Positions 34,398 to 43,027 of a stretch of DNA of 44,018 nt are shown piece by piece; position 1 is the first letter of the stretch; every line of letters starts with the position of its first letter. The notes beneath the pieces are model-generated. The model made no database searches. It was not told the origin of the DNA and worked only from the letters and a program-made list of their open reading frames with translations. Location of the stretch: NCBI GenBank assembly GCA_025800125.1, contig JAOXSF010000065.1, positions 1 to 44,018 of the forward strand, in the 5' to 3' direction. Source of the stretch: Marinobacterium sp. (GTDB taxonomy: Bacteria > Pseudomonadota > Gammaproteobacteria > Pseudomonadales > Balneatricaceae). A program made the translations under genes and the position numbers.

Positions 34398-35527
34398 TGA
34401 CAGACCCTGCATTTTCACTGCTACGCCCGGCACTACAACGGGCCACCGGCAATTGCTTGTGGCTGGCGGATGAGAACCTGCTGCAAGCCCGCTTGACACC
34501 TAATCCGGCAATCACCGCACTATGTAACCGGCTCGACCTGCATCAGGCACTGGCAAAACAAGGCTGGCAGAGTCAGTTTTGTGATTTCGATTTCAGCGGT
34601 ATAGCTGATGCCAGCCAGGATCATGTCATCTATCGAGTGTCGAAAGAAAAACCGGTTGTACACCATGTGATCAATCAGGCCTTCCGGGTACTGAAGCCCG
34701 GCGGCATACTGGAACTGACGGGTGAAAAAGGCGAAGGCATAAAAAGCTATATCGACAAAGCCAGAAAGCTGTTTGATGGCCAGTGTGAAGCCGAAAAAGC
34801 AGACAAAAACTACTGGTATGCAGAACTGACACGCCCTGAACACCAAGGCCCGGCGCTGGATGACAGTGAGTACCCACTTATTCGAGACGCAGTAAAAGAC
34901 GAACATTTCTTTTTCAGCAGTAAACCCGGACTGTTTGGCTGGAACAAGATAGACAAAGGAAGTGCTTTTCTGATTGAACAACTGCCTGCCATGCTGGACG
35001 GGCTGCCACATGACAGATCAGAACCACTTCGCAGCCTTGATCTTGGCTGTGGCTATGGCTACCTGTCTTTACACCTGCATCGCCTGCTTTCATCAGCGGT
35101 TGTATCTGAAGCGCTATCTTCTAAAACGCAGCCTCCTGAAACGCCGCCCCATAAAGTCCTGCACCACGAAATTGTCGCCACTGATAATAACGCGGCAGCC
35201 ATTAGCTGCTGCCAGCAGAATTTTCAGCGTTACCAGCTACCTGGCAACGTCATTGCTGCTGACTGCGCCAAAGGCATTACCGGGGTATTCGAGCTGGTGA
35301 TCTGCAATCCACCTTTCCACACTGGCTTCAACGTTGAAAACAGCCTGACCGACCGCTTTCTCAACGCTACGGCGCAACACTTGAGCCACTCAGGCATCGC
35401 CTGCTTTGTAGTCAATAAACATATTCCACTGGAACGCAAAGCCACCGGTTATTTCAGCCAGGTAGAAACCTGCGCGGATAATGGACATTTTAAACTGGTG
35501 CGCATGCGTTACCCTCACCGGGGCTGA
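34397..35527 (+). CDS. RsmC/RlmG-type rRNA guanine-N2 methyltransferase
   Basis: This 376-residue protein has two related methyltransferase domains, as in RsmC and RlmG. The N-terminal one is degenerate. The C-terminal one carries the SAM-binding LDLGCGYGYLSLHLH and the catalytic NPPFHTGF of guanine N2 methylases. KPGLFGWNKIDKGSAFLIE precedes it, as in the family. Whether it modifies 16S G1207 (RsmC) or 23S G1835 (RlmG) is not decidable by eye. Translation is probably coupled to rsuA through the TGATG overlap. Confidence 0.88.
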   Translation: MTDPAFSLLRPALQRATGNCLWLADENLLQARLTPNPAITALCNRLDLHQALAKQGWQSQFCDFDFSGIADASQDHVIYRVSKEKPVVHHVINQAFRVLKPGGILELTGEKGEGIKSYIDKARKLFDGQCEAEKADKNYWYAELTRPEHQGPALDDSEYPLIRDAVKDEHFFFSSKPGLFGWNKIDKGSAFLIEQLPAMLDGLPHDRSEPLRSLDLGCGYGYLSLHLHRLLSSAVVSEALSSKTQPPETPPHKVLHHEIVATDNNAAAISCCQQNFQRYQLPGNVIAADCAKGITGVFELVICNPPFHTGFNVENSLTDRFLNATAQHLSHSGIACFVVNKHIPLERKATGYFSQVETCADNGHFKLVRMRYPHRG

Positions 35528-35549
35528 AACAAAGGGAGAAGCTTCACTG

Positions 35550-36221
35550 ATGACTTTTGAATATCTGCGTCAGAGCCTGTTTTTCTTTCGCAACAACCTG
35601 GGCATGATCGCCCGCATACAACTGCCGTTTCTAGTACTGTTCTCACTGTTGGGCCAGATGACTGTTGGCACCGATATGACCAGCCCCGAAGGCCGCCAGG
35701 CCATCGCACTGGTAATGGTCGCCAACCTGCTGTTAATGCCAATCTACCAGGGGGCAACCATCGCTTATCTGGGGTCGGTTATTGATAACAATCCACTCAG
35801 CGTTGGCCAGTCACTTGCTGTTGGCATGGCACGCTGGCGCTCACTGTTTCTGGTTTACCTGCTGACAGGAATGGCCGTATTCACCGGATTTATGCTACTG
35901 ATTATCCCCGGTGTCTTTATGATGATCCGGCTATTCTTCGCTGATTACGCCTGTGTTATCGACAAGCAGGGCTCAAACCAGGCACTGAAAAGCAGTTGGC
36001 AGGATTCAAGCCTTTACTTCTGGCCACTACTGAACGGCCTGGCACCATTGGCGCTGACGCTGTTGGTATTGCAGGTTGGGCTGGGCGAATTACTGGCGCT
36101 GGATCAGCCAGGCAATGAGTGGCTCTCTGTACCGTTTGAAGTGCTGACCGGTCTGCTGGGTAGTGCGCTGACTGTCTATGGTTTTCGGATTTACTGCGTC
36201 ATGCGGGAAGAGCGCAACTAA
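35550..36221 (+). CDS. YciC-like (UPF0259) membrane protein
   Basis: A 223-residue integral membrane protein with about five or six helices (for example LPFLVLFSLLGQM, IALVMVANLLLMPIYQGATI and LIIPGVFMMIRLFF). The sequence from LIIPGVFMMIRLFFADYACV into the following ALKSSWQ resembles the YciC/DUF975 group, whose function is unknown. ATG 35550 with GGGAGA 10 bases upstream is preferred to an in-frame start at 35481, which would overlap the methyltransferase gene. It abuts the DUF336 relic: three bases after its stop the relic frame begins. Confidence 0.78.
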   Translation: MTFEYLRQSLFFFRNNLGMIARIQLPFLVLFSLLGQMTVGTDMTSPEGRQAIALVMVANLLLMPIYQGATIAYLGSVIDNNPLSVGQSLAVGMARWRSLFLVYLLTGMAVFTGFMLLIIPGVFMMIRLFFADYACVIDKQGSNQALKSSWQDSSLYFWPLLNGLAPLALTLLVLQVGLGELLALDQPGNEWLSVPFEVLTGLLGSALTVYGFRIYCVMREERN

Positions 36222-36223
36222 TC

Positions 36224-36340
36224 GGTGGTGGTCTGCCCATCATGGCAGCAGATGGTAACCTGATCGCCGCCGTAGGGGTCGCTGGCGGCTACATTGAGCA
36301 TGACGAGGCGTGTGCCCAGGCCGTTGTTGACGCGCTCTGA
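36224..36340 (+). pseudogene. 3' relic of a GlcG/HbpS-like (DUF336) gene
   Basis: The frame from 36224 to the TGA at 36338-36340 encodes GGGLPIMAADGNLIAAVGVA and then GGYIEHDEACAQAVVDAL. This is the typical C terminus of GlcG/HbpS (DUF336) heme- or cofactor-binding proteins. Intact members have about 130-150 residues, and only the last 38 or so are left, starting right after the YciC-like stop. Either a 5' deletion fused the remnant here, or the fragment was carried in. An internal ATG at 36242 could make a 32-residue peptide, but nothing suggests it does. Confidence 0.75.
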
Positions 36341-36376
36341 GCGAAGTAATCACGGACAGCGCCCGCCGAAAAGCGT

Positions 36377-36412
36377 AAAAAAGGCCGATGCTACGAACAT
36401 CGGCCTTTTTTT
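36377..36412. terminator. Bidirectional terminator between the yciC-like and secB units
   Basis: A6 then GGCCGATG (36383-36390), a seven-base loop, CATCGGCC (36398-36405) and T7. Both strands end in a U-tract, which suits the two convergent operons. Confidence 0.93.
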
Positions 36413-36419
36413 ATCAACT

Positions 36420-36475
36420 CAGTACTTAGTGTGCAGTACTTATTGTGCAGTACTTATTGTGCAGTACTTAGTGAG
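36420..36475. repeat. Four 14-bp tandem units across the secB stop codon
   Basis: CAGTACTTAGTGTG (36420), CAGTACTTATTGTG (36434), CAGTACTTATTGTG (36448) and CAGTACTTAGTGAG (36462). The last unit contains the secB stop (TTA on the plus strand at 36468-36470), so the array is a multiplication of the gene's own 3' end into the spacer. Confidence 0.95.
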
Positions 36476-36938
36476 TCGCTTCTTCGCCCGCACCGGCTTC
36501 AGCCTGCTGCTGTGCCAGCTGCTGTGCGTACAGCGCATCGAAGTTTACCGGTGCCAGCATCAGTGGTGGGAAGCTGGCTTTGGTTACCATGGTGTCAACA
36601 GCTTCACGGGCATACGGGAACAGGATGCTCGGGCAGAAAGCACCCAGAGTATGATGCAGTTCCTGCTCGTTCAGGCCACCAATGGCGAAAATGCCAGCCT
36701 GCTGCAGTTCACACAGGAACGCCGTTTCATCTTCATTTTTAGCGGTTACTGTCAGCGTCAGGATAACTTCAAAGTTATTGTCATCCAGCTGGTTAACAGC
36801 CGTGTTCATGTCCATATTGATTTCAGGCTTCCACTCTTTCAGGAATACCTGTGGCGCATTTGGAGACTCCATAGAGGCATCTTTAATGTAGATACGCTGC
36901 AGGGAAAACTGAGGTTGTACATTCTGTTCTTCAGACAT
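36468..36938 (-). CDS. secB: Protein-export chaperone SecB
   Basis: This cytosolic tetrameric chaperone keeps secretory proteins unfolded and hands them to SecA. The 156 residues match the family (E. coli 155). Recognisable parts are [20 protein letters not shown] near the N terminus, [20 protein letters not shown], and [18 protein letters not shown] with [12 protein letters not shown] after it. The acidic Ala/Gln tail ends in EEATH. A 14-bp tandem array begins at its stop. grxC lies upstream on the same strand, the order known from enteric bacteria (yibN-grxC-secB). Confidence 0.97.
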   Translation of the reverse strand: MSEEQNVQPQFSLQRIYIKDASMESPNAPQVFLKEWKPEINMDMNTAVNQLDDNNFEVILTLTVTAKNEDETAFLCELQQAGIFAIGGLNEQELHHTLGAFCPSILFPYAREAVDTMVTKASFPPLMLAPVNFDALYAQQLAQQQAEAGAGEEATH

Positions 36939-36982
36939 GTTTTTTCCTTAAAAACGGTTCTATAAAAAGCGACAAGAGAATA

Positions 36983-37008
36983 ACCGGCCTGACAGAAACC
37001 AGGCCGGT
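36983..37008 (-). terminator. Hairpin between grxC and secB
   Basis: ACCGGCCTG (36983-36991) and CAGGCCGGT (37000-37008) form a 9-bp stem with an eight-base loop. On the minus strand it is followed by TATTCTCTTG. It may attenuate read-through from grxC into secB. Confidence 0.55.
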
Positions 37009-37048
37009 CACTCAGAAACTGACGCAGTCCGACGGCACCTGAGCAGAC

Positions 37049-37306
37049 TTACTGCGTAGACAGCAGCGGATCAAGTTCGCCCTGACGCTCCAGCGCAAAC
37101 AGATCATCACAACCGCCCACATGGGTATCACCGATATAGATCTGCGGCACACTGGTGCGGCCGGTGCGTTCACGCATTACAACACGCTGTTGTGGCTCAG
37201 CATCGACATCAATTTCGGTATATTTCACTGACTTGCTGTCCAGCAGCATTTTGGCCCGCACACAAAACGGGCACCATTGGCTGGAGTAGATTACAACGTC
37301 TGACAT
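37049..37306 (-). CDS. grxC: Glutaredoxin 3
   Basis: A small dithiol glutaredoxin that reduces disulfides with glutathione. The 85 residues match GrxC (E. coli 83). The active site is C12-P-F-C15 in SSQWCPFCVRAK. The TVP-type cis-proline region appears as TSVPQIYIGDTHVGGCDDL. It lies between the rhodanese gene and secB on one strand. Confidence 0.95.
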   Translation of the reverse strand: MSDVVIYSSQWCPFCVRAKMLLDSKSVKYTEIDVDAEPQQRVVMRERTGRTSVPQIYIGDTHVGGCDDLFALERQGELDPLLSTQ

Positions 37307-37379
37307 TATCCGCTCCTGTCTCCGACTGCCAGTATCAGCAGCCAGCTTTAAATAAGGTTCAGATCAGTACAAGCTGATC

Positions 37380-37793
37380 TTACTTAACGATTGGCAGGTT
37401 CTGACCTTTCCATTCGGTCATACCACCACGCAAGCGCATTACATTTTCAAAACCGTCAGCTTTGAGCATTTTGGCTGCACTGCCCGCGGTCTGGCCCAGG
37501 TTACATACCACCACGACAGGCTTGCTTTTATGCTTGTTCAGTTCGCCCATACGGTTTTTCAGATCTGTAAACGGAATGTGGATAGCATTGGTAATGTGGC
37601 CGGTATCCCAGTCCTTTTTGTTACGGATGTCCAGCAGCACAGCGTCTTCCTTGTTAACCAGCAGCGTCGCTTCAGCAGGCGTGACAGCTTTACCGCCCCT
37701 CAGGCTTTCCGTCCACAGCAGCAGAGCCAGGGTAATACCGAAGGCGCTGACCAGCAAAACATGATTACCAATAAATTCGATCAGTTGTTCCAT
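37380..37793 (-). CDS. Membrane-anchored rhodanese (YibN-like)
   Basis: This 137-residue protein has an N-terminal membrane helix (about residues 10-27) and one rhodanese domain with the active cysteine C97 in VVVCNLGQTAGSA. It corresponds to E. coli YibN in length, layout and position next to grxC-secB. The ATG at 37793 (MEQLIEFIGNH) is preferred over an in-frame start at 37832, which adds a Cys-rich stretch absent from relatives. The sulfur donor and acceptor are unknown. Confidence 0.88.
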   Translation of the reverse strand: MEQLIEFIGNHVLLVSAFGITLALLLWTESLRGGKAVTPAEATLLVNKEDAVLLDIRNKKDWDTGHITNAIHIPFTDLKNRMGELNKHKSKPVVVVCNLGQTAGSAAKMLKADGFENVMRLRGGMTEWKGQNLPIVK

Positions 37794-37961
37794 GGGGTTA
37801 CAGATCCAGCTAGAAATGGGAGAGTTGCACACCGGAAAACAGCACCTGACAACCAGTTCAGACTGAAACTGCCGACACCCTTTCCATTGCAGACGCTAGT
37901 ATACAGCCCTGTTGATAGCTGTACAGGCTGCACACTGGTCGATTCCCAACCACAATCACAG

Positions 37962-37967
37962 TAAAAT
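37962..37967 (+). promoter_or_regulatory. Likely -10 element of gpmI
   Basis: TAAAAT lies 35 bases before the gpmI ATG in the 209-base divergent region to the rhodanese gene. The -35 is not clear. Confidence 0.4.
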
Positions 37968-38002
37968 AGCCGCCCCGAATCCTTCAGGTAGACCCGATCA
38001 AG

Positions 38003-39553
38003 ATGTCTGACACACGCACCCCAAGAGCTCTGCTTATTCTCGACGGCTTCGGCTGTGAACATTCCGAATCTTCTGCGATTACAGCGGCAAACACCCCGTT
38101 CTTCGACCAGCTGATGGCCAGTAATCCGACGACCCGTATCCACACCTCCGGTATGGCAGTGGGTCTGCCAGAGGGTCAGATGGGCAACTCTGAAGTAGGG
38201 CATATGAATATCGGCGCAGGCCGCGTGGTCTACCAGAACTTCACCCGTATATCCAAAGCCATTGAAGACGGTGATTTTTTCAGCAACGCTATACTCTGCA
38301 ATGCCATGGACAAAGCGATCAATGCAGGTAAAGCCGTACACCTGATGGGACTGCTGTCACCCGGTGGGGTCCACAGCCACGAACAGCACATCATCGCATT
38401 GATTGATATGGCTGCTCAGCGTGGCGCAGAGAAGATCTTCCTGCATGCCATTCTGGACGGTCGAGACATGCCGCCAAAATCAGCACAGCCTTCCATCGAG
38501 CTGATCGAAGCAAAACTGACTGAGCTGGGTAAAGGAGCCATCGCCACCGTAACCGGCCGCTACTACAGCATGGATCGTGACAATCGCTGGGAACGTGTAC
38601 AGTCCGGCTACGATGCCATGACGCTGGCTGAAGGTAGCAACGAAGCCGACTCTGCCAGTGCAGCGCTGGCTGCTGCCTACGCTGATGACAAAACAGACGA
38701 GTTTGTGCCAGCCACGGTGATTGTCAAAGATGGCCAGCCCGTTGGCCGGATTGCAGACGGTGACACCCTGATCTGCGCCAATTTCCGCCCGGACCGCGCC
38801 CGTGAAATCACCCGTGCCTTCGTCGCTGATGACAGTTTTGACGGTTTCGTACGTCAGGCTCGCCCAGTGCTGGCTGATTACGTCATGATGACCGAATACG
38901 CCGCTGATATGCCTGCTGCCTGTGCTTTCCCGCCGGTCGCAATCAGTAATGATCTGGGTGAATACATGGCAACCCGAGGTAAAACTCAACTGCGTATCGC
39001 TGAAACTGAAAAATACCCACACGTTACCTTCTTCTTTAACGGTGGCCAGGAAGCGCTGTACCAAGGTGAAGAGCGTATTCTGGTGCCTTCACCGGATGTC
39101 GCCACCTACGATCTGCAACCAGAAATGAGCGCGCCAGAAGTCTGCGAAAAACTGATCGCCGCTATCCGCAGCCGCAAGTTTGACCTGATTGTCTGCAACT
39201 TTGCCAACGGTGATATGGTTGGCCATACCGGCGTATTTGACGCTGCGGTCAAAGCCGTCGAAACCCTTGATCATGTCGTTCGCCAGGTAGTAGATGCCAT
39301 GGCAGAGGTGGACGGCGAAACGCTGATTACTGCTGATCACGGTAACGTCGAGATGATGCAGAACACGGAAAGCGGCCAGCCGCATACCGCACATACCACC
39401 ACACCAGTACCACTGATCTACGCCGGGCCACGGGCTGACAGCCTGACGCTGGAGGAAGGTGCGCTCTGTGATCTGGCACCAACCCTGCTGGCACTGATGG
39501 CACTGGAACAACCGGCCGAAATGACCGGCCAGTCGCTGGCCCGTTTCAGCTGA
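38003..39553 (+). CDS. gpmI: Cofactor-independent phosphoglycerate mutase
   Basis: The enzyme interconverts 3- and 2-phosphoglycerate in glycolysis and gluconeogenesis using two manganese ions. The 516 residues match the family (E. coli GpmM 514). The phospho-serine is S63 in [16 protein letters not shown]. The metal ligands lie in ILDGFG near the N terminus, and in [14 protein letters not shown] and [10 protein letters not shown] near the C terminus. It precedes envC and ctpA, as in E. coli and Pseudomonas, but a strong terminator follows, so envC probably has its own expression or depends on read-through. Confidence 0.97.
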   Translation: MSDTRTPRALLILDGFGCEHSESSAITAANTPFFDQLMASNPTTRIHTSGMAVGLPEGQMGNSEVGHMNIGAGRVVYQNFTRISKAIEDGDFFSNAILCNAMDKAINAGKAVHLMGLLSPGGVHSHEQHIIALIDMAAQRGAEKIFLHAILDGRDMPPKSAQPSIELIEAKLTELGKGAIATVTGRYYSMDRDNRWERVQSGYDAMTLAEGSNEADSASAALAAAYADDKTDEFVPATVIVKDGQPVGRIADGDTLICANFRPDRAREITRAFVADDSFDGFVRQARPVLADYVMMTEYAADMPAACAFPPVAISNDLGEYMATRGKTQLRIAETEKYPHVTFFFNGGQEALYQGEERILVPSPDVATYDLQPEMSAPEVCEKLIAAIRSRKFDLIVCNFANGDMVGHTGVFDAAVKAVETLDHVVRQVVDAMAEVDGETLITADHGNVEMMQNTESGQPHTAHTTTPVPLIYAGPRADSLTLEEGALCDLAPTLLALMALEQPAEMTGQSLARFS

Positions 39554-39559
39554 ATACAG

Positions 39560-39582
39560 ACGGGGGCACCAGCCCCCGTTTT
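39560..39582 (+). terminator. gpmI terminator
   Basis: ACGGGGGC (39560-39567), loop ACCA, GCCCCCGT (39572-39579), followed by T to 39582. It lies seven bases after the gpmI stop. The U-tract is short. Confidence 0.82.
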
Positions 39583-39612
39583 CCATTGCGAGCCCTTTGT
39601 GCGGACTGATCA

Positions 39613-40761
39613 ATGCGTTCATTCCTACGTGTACTGACACTTAGCCTCCCTGCGGTTGCGATGCTGAGCCTGCCTGATCATAGTCTGGCTGCCCAGCAAG
39701 CCAGTGAAACCCAGCTTCAACAGCTGAACCGTCAGGTAAGCCAGCTACAGAAACAGCTGGATAGCCGGGAAACAAAAGCTCAACGATTACTCAAAACCGT
39801 GCGCGAAAGTGATACCCGCATCAGCACCCTGGTGCAGGAACTGGCCGCCATGGACGCCCAGCTGAGCAACCTGATCAACAATGCCCAGACGCTGAAAAAT
39901 CGCCGTGATGCACTGCGCGCTGAACTGGCCCGCCGGGTCGGCCGTATTGACCTGCAGATTCGCCAGCAACACCGTATGGGTAACCAGCCACGGCTGGAAC
40001 TGCTGATGAACCTGCGCAGTCCGGATGATCTGAACCGCCAGCTGCGTTACTTTGACAATGTAAACAAGGCACTGGCAGACCAGCTTGCCGGGTTCAGGGA
40101 TCAGCTCTCAGCACTGGAAAATACCGAAACAGCGCTGGACGATAACGCCAAAGCGATGATCGACAAACGCGCAGAGCTGGCCGCTCAGCACAAAAAGCTG
40201 GAGCAGGCCCAGGCCTGGCGCCATAAGCTGCTGGCAGACCTGAACGAACGCATCAAGAAAGACCGCAAAAACCTGAGCAGTCTGAAACTGGACCAGCAAA
40301 AAATGCAGCAATTGCTGGGAGACCTGCAACGCAGCCTGGACCTGAGCCAATTGGCCAGCCAGGACCGCGCATTCCGGGAACTCAAGGGTAATCTGCCCTG
40401 GCCGCTACGTGGCAGCGTACAACGCGCTTTTGGCAATAAACGCGATGGCATATCCTTCGACGGCATACTGATCAGCGGCAACACTGGCAATGCGGTAAAA
40501 GCGGTACAACATGGCCGGGTTGCCTTCGCTGACTGGCTGCGTGGCTACGGCATGGTATTGATCATTGATCACGGTAGTGGCTATATGTCCCTTTATGGTT
40601 ATAACCAGAGCCTGTTGCGAGCTGCCGGGGACTGGGTTTCTGCTGGTGAAACCATCGCCACCGTTGGCCAGAGTGGTGGCCATACGGAACCCGGGCTCTA
40701 CTTTGCAATCCGTTATAAAGAACGTGCAGTAGACCCCATTACGTGGCTACGTCGACGATAA
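39613..40761 (+). CDS. envC: Murein hydrolase activator EnvC
   Basis: This periplasmic protein activates amidases at the division septum. The 382 residues comprise a signal peptide (to about residue 27), a long coiled coil (about 30-250, rich in Gln, Leu, Arg and Lys), and a C-terminal LytM domain (about 265-382). The LytM zinc motifs are lost: FDGILISGN stands where active enzymes have HxGxD, and PGLYFAIR where they have HLHFE. This degeneration is the normal state of EnvC and means the protein regulates and does not cut. The partner amidase gene is not in the window. Confidence 0.93.
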   Translation: MRSFLRVLTLSLPAVAMLSLPDHSLAAQQASETQLQQLNRQVSQLQKQLDSRETKAQRLLKTVRESDTRISTLVQELAAMDAQLSNLINNAQTLKNRRDALRAELARRVGRIDLQIRQQHRMGNQPRLELLMNLRSPDDLNRQLRYFDNVNKALADQLAGFRDQLSALENTETALDDNAKAMIDKRAELAAQHKKLEQAQAWRHKLLADLNERIKKDRKNLSSLKLDQQKMQQLLGDLQRSLDLSQLASQDRAFRELKGNLPWPLRGSVQRAFGNKRDGISFDGILISGNTGNAVKAVQHGRVAFADWLRGYGMVLIIDHGSGYMSLYGYNQSLLRAAGDWVSAGETIATVGQSGGHTEPGLYFAIRYKERAVDPITWLRRR

Positions 40762-40799
40762 TTGCCCGGCCAGACCGGATTGATAAAAGGAACAGCTTT

Positions 40800-42149
40800 A
40801 TGATTAACAGGCTGCATCATGCAGGTCTGCTCACCCGTGGTTTTCTCAGCGTGGCACTGCTATGCAGCCCGCTGCATGCCGTCGGCGACAGTCCTGCACC
40901 CACACCGGCAGGCCCTCAGAGCTCACCTGCGGCGTCCGTACAGCAGAATACGGAAACGTCTGCACCCGAAGCCCTTCCCTTACAGGAATTGCGTCTGTTT
41001 GCAGAGATTTTTGGTCGTATCAAAAACGCCTACGTTGAACCGGTTGACGATGCAAAACTGCTGGAAGACGCCATCCGCGGCATGATCTCCGGGCTGGACC
41101 CGCACTCTGCTTATCTGGAACCTGAAGAGTTCGAAAGTCTGCAAATTCATACCAGCGGTGAGTTTGGTGGCCTGGGCATTGAAGTCGGTATGCGTGATGG
41201 CTTTATCCGTGTCGTCAGTCCGATTGATGACACCCCCGCACAACGTGCCGGTATTCAGAGTGGTGACCTGATTACCAAACTGGATGACACCAGCACCCAG
41301 GGCATGGATCTCAGCGAAGCTGTTAATCTGATGCGTGGCAAACCTGGCGAGCCAATCACCCTGACCATTGTCCGTGAAGGTGAAGAAAAACCACTGGAAA
41401 TTACCCTGGTGCGCGATGTAATTCAGGTGGCCAGCGTTAAAGGCCGCGTCCTGGAGCCCGGTTTCGGTTACCTGCGTATTACCCAGTTTCAGGTTAATAC
41501 CGGTAATGAGCTGAACCGCCGCATCGAAAAACTGCGTAAAGACGGTGACCTGAAAGGCATAGTACTGGACTTGCGTAACAACCCTGGTGGCGTGTTACAG
41601 GCCGCTGTGGATGTCAGTAATGCTTTCCTGAACGAAGGGTTGATTGTTTATACCGAAGGCCGTCTGGCCAACAGCGAACATCGTTTCAGTGCAACCAGCG
41701 AAACAACACTGCCTGCACTGCCCCTGGTGGTACTGATCAATGGTGGTTCTGCTTCTGCCTCAGAAATTGTTGCCGGAGCATTACAGGACCACAAACGCGC
41801 AATCATCATGGGCGAAGACAGCTTTGGCAAAGGCTCGGTACAGACTGTACTACCACTGGATGCTGAGCGCGCCCTGAAACTGACCACCGCCCGCTACTTC
41901 ACACCGCAGGGCCGTTCAATTCAGGCGCAAGGCATCGTACCGGATATACAGGTCAGCGATGCGGAACTGAAACTGCGCGCAGAACGCCATAACGGCCTGA
42001 AAGAGAGAGATCTCAGCGGCCATCTGGAAAATAGCAATGAAGAAGCAGTTAATCACGATAACAGTCAGTCGCTGGCCAGCCAGGATTATCAGTTATATGA
42101 AGCACTGAACCTGCTCAAAGCACTGAATACCGTAATGGCACGAAAATAG
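40800..42149 (+). CDS. ctpA: Carboxy-terminal processing protease (S41)
   Basis: A periplasmic serine protease of 449 residues from the chosen ATG. It has a signal peptide (to about residue 27), a PDZ domain (about 100-185, GGLGIEVGMRDGFIRVVSP), and the S41 core with the catalytic Ser region NGGSASASEIVAGAL and Lys in GEDSFGKGSVQT. CtpA enzymes trim periplasmic proteins, including murein hydrolases in Pseudomonas. AAAGG lies nine bases before ATG 40800; an in-frame upstream start at 40743 overlaps envC and would block the signal peptide. The stop is nine bases before the deacetylase gene. Confidence 0.95.
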   Translation: MINRLHHAGLLTRGFLSVALLCSPLHAVGDSPAPTPAGPQSSPAASVQQNTETSAPEALPLQELRLFAEIFGRIKNAYVEPVDDAKLLEDAIRGMISGLDPHSAYLEPEEFESLQIHTSGEFGGLGIEVGMRDGFIRVVSPIDDTPAQRAGIQSGDLITKLDDTSTQGMDLSEAVNLMRGKPGEPITLTIVREGEEKPLEITLVRDVIQVASVKGRVLEPGFGYLRITQFQVNTGNELNRRIEKLRKDGDLKGIVLDLRNNPGGVLQAAVDVSNAFLNEGLIVYTEGRLANSEHRFSATSETTLPALPLVVLINGGSASASEIVAGALQDHKRAIIMGEDSFGKGSVQTVLPLDAERALKLTTARYFTPQGRSIQAQGIVPDIQVSDAELKLRAERHNGLKERDLSGHLENSNEEAVNHDNSQSLASQDYQLYEALNLLKALNTVMARK

Positions 42150-42158
42150 GGGCTGATA

Positions 42159-42995
42159 ATGACAGGCTCTGGCTGGGGAGCTCCGCTCACACGGGTTATA
42201 ACATTGCTGGCTGTGCTGTTGTCTGCAGCCAGCCAGGCCGCCGGGCTGCAAGCGCTGGGCGATATTCCGCAACCCCGAGTGGTGGTGGTTATTGATGATA
42301 TGGGTAATGACCTGCGCAAAGGCCGGGCAGCACTGAAACTGCCCGGCCCCGTTACCTATGCGTTCCTGCCCCACCTGCGGCATACCCCGGCTCTGGCCGA
42401 AGAAGCGCTGTTTCGTAACAAGGAAGTGATTCTTCACGCCCCGATGGAAAACAGTCGCCACCTGCCGCTGGGCCCTGGCGGCCTGACCAGCGACCTGCCC
42501 CGACAGGAAGTCCAGCGCCGCTTTAACGCCGCGCTGGACGCAATACCCGGGGTGATCGGCTTCAATAACCATACCGGTAGCTTACTGACCCGTCTGCGCC
42601 TTCCAATGGAAGCCGTAATGGATGTAGCGCGTGATCGGGGTATGTTCTTTCTCGACAGCGTCACTGCACACGACAGCGTTGCCTGGAAAGTAGCACGCGA
42701 AAAGGGCATTCCTTTTATGTCACGGGACATCTTCCTTGATCACTACGCCGATACCGACTTTATCGACCGCCAGTTTCGTATCGCACTGGATCTGGCGCGT
42801 AAACGTGGCCATGTGGTCATGATTGGCCACCCCTACCCGGAAACCATCAACTACCTGCGTGCCGCACTACTGACCATCGCTGAAGATGGCTTCCAGCAGT
42901 TGACCGCCTCTGCATTTATCATGCAGCAACAGGCACTGGGCGAAGAGATGGGCGGCCCCGACCCGGTTTCAGGGCCGGTTTATTATCCGAATTAG
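42159..42995 (+). CDS. Divergent polysaccharide deacetylase (YibQ-like)
   Basis: A 278-residue exported protein (signal region about residues 10-28) of the divergent polysaccharide-deacetylase family (DUF610/YibQ). Visible motifs are PRVVVVIDDMGND, HAPMENSRHLP, GFNNHTGSLLTR and MIGHPYPETI. The Asp pair and the histidines suggest a metal-dependent carbohydrate esterase, but the substrate is unproven. It is a neighbour of envC and ctpA in many gammaproteobacteria. Its last 23 bases, including the TAG stop, are duplicated immediately downstream. Confidence 0.92.
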   Translation: MTGSGWGAPLTRVITLLAVLLSAASQAAGLQALGDIPQPRVVVVIDDMGNDLRKGRAALKLPGPVTYAFLPHLRHTPALAEEALFRNKEVILHAPMENSRHLPLGPGGLTSDLPRQEVQRRFNAALDAIPGVIGFNNHTGSLLTRLRLPMEAVMDVARDRGMFFLDSVTAHDSVAWKVAREKGIPFMSRDIFLDHYADTDFIDRQFRIALDLARKRGHVVMIGHPYPETINYLRAALLTIAEDGFQQLTASAFIMQQQALGEEMGGPDPVSGPVYYPN

Positions 42996-43017
42996 GGCCG
43001 GTTTATTATCTGAGTTA
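42972..43017. repeat. 23-bp duplication of the deacetylase 3' end
   Basis: Bases 42972-42994 are repeated at 42995-43017 with two differences; both copies begin GGGCCGGTTTATTATC. The first copy encodes the last residues (GPVYYPN) and supplies most of the stop codon. The second is untranslated and ends 11 bases before the TauE/SafE stop. Confidence 0.95.
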
Positions 43018-43027
43018 AAGTGGCTGA

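Noticed and set aside
39613-40761. EnvC as an active M23 peptidase
   Set aside because: The histidine and aspartate zinc ligands are missing, as is normal for EnvC, so it is an activator.
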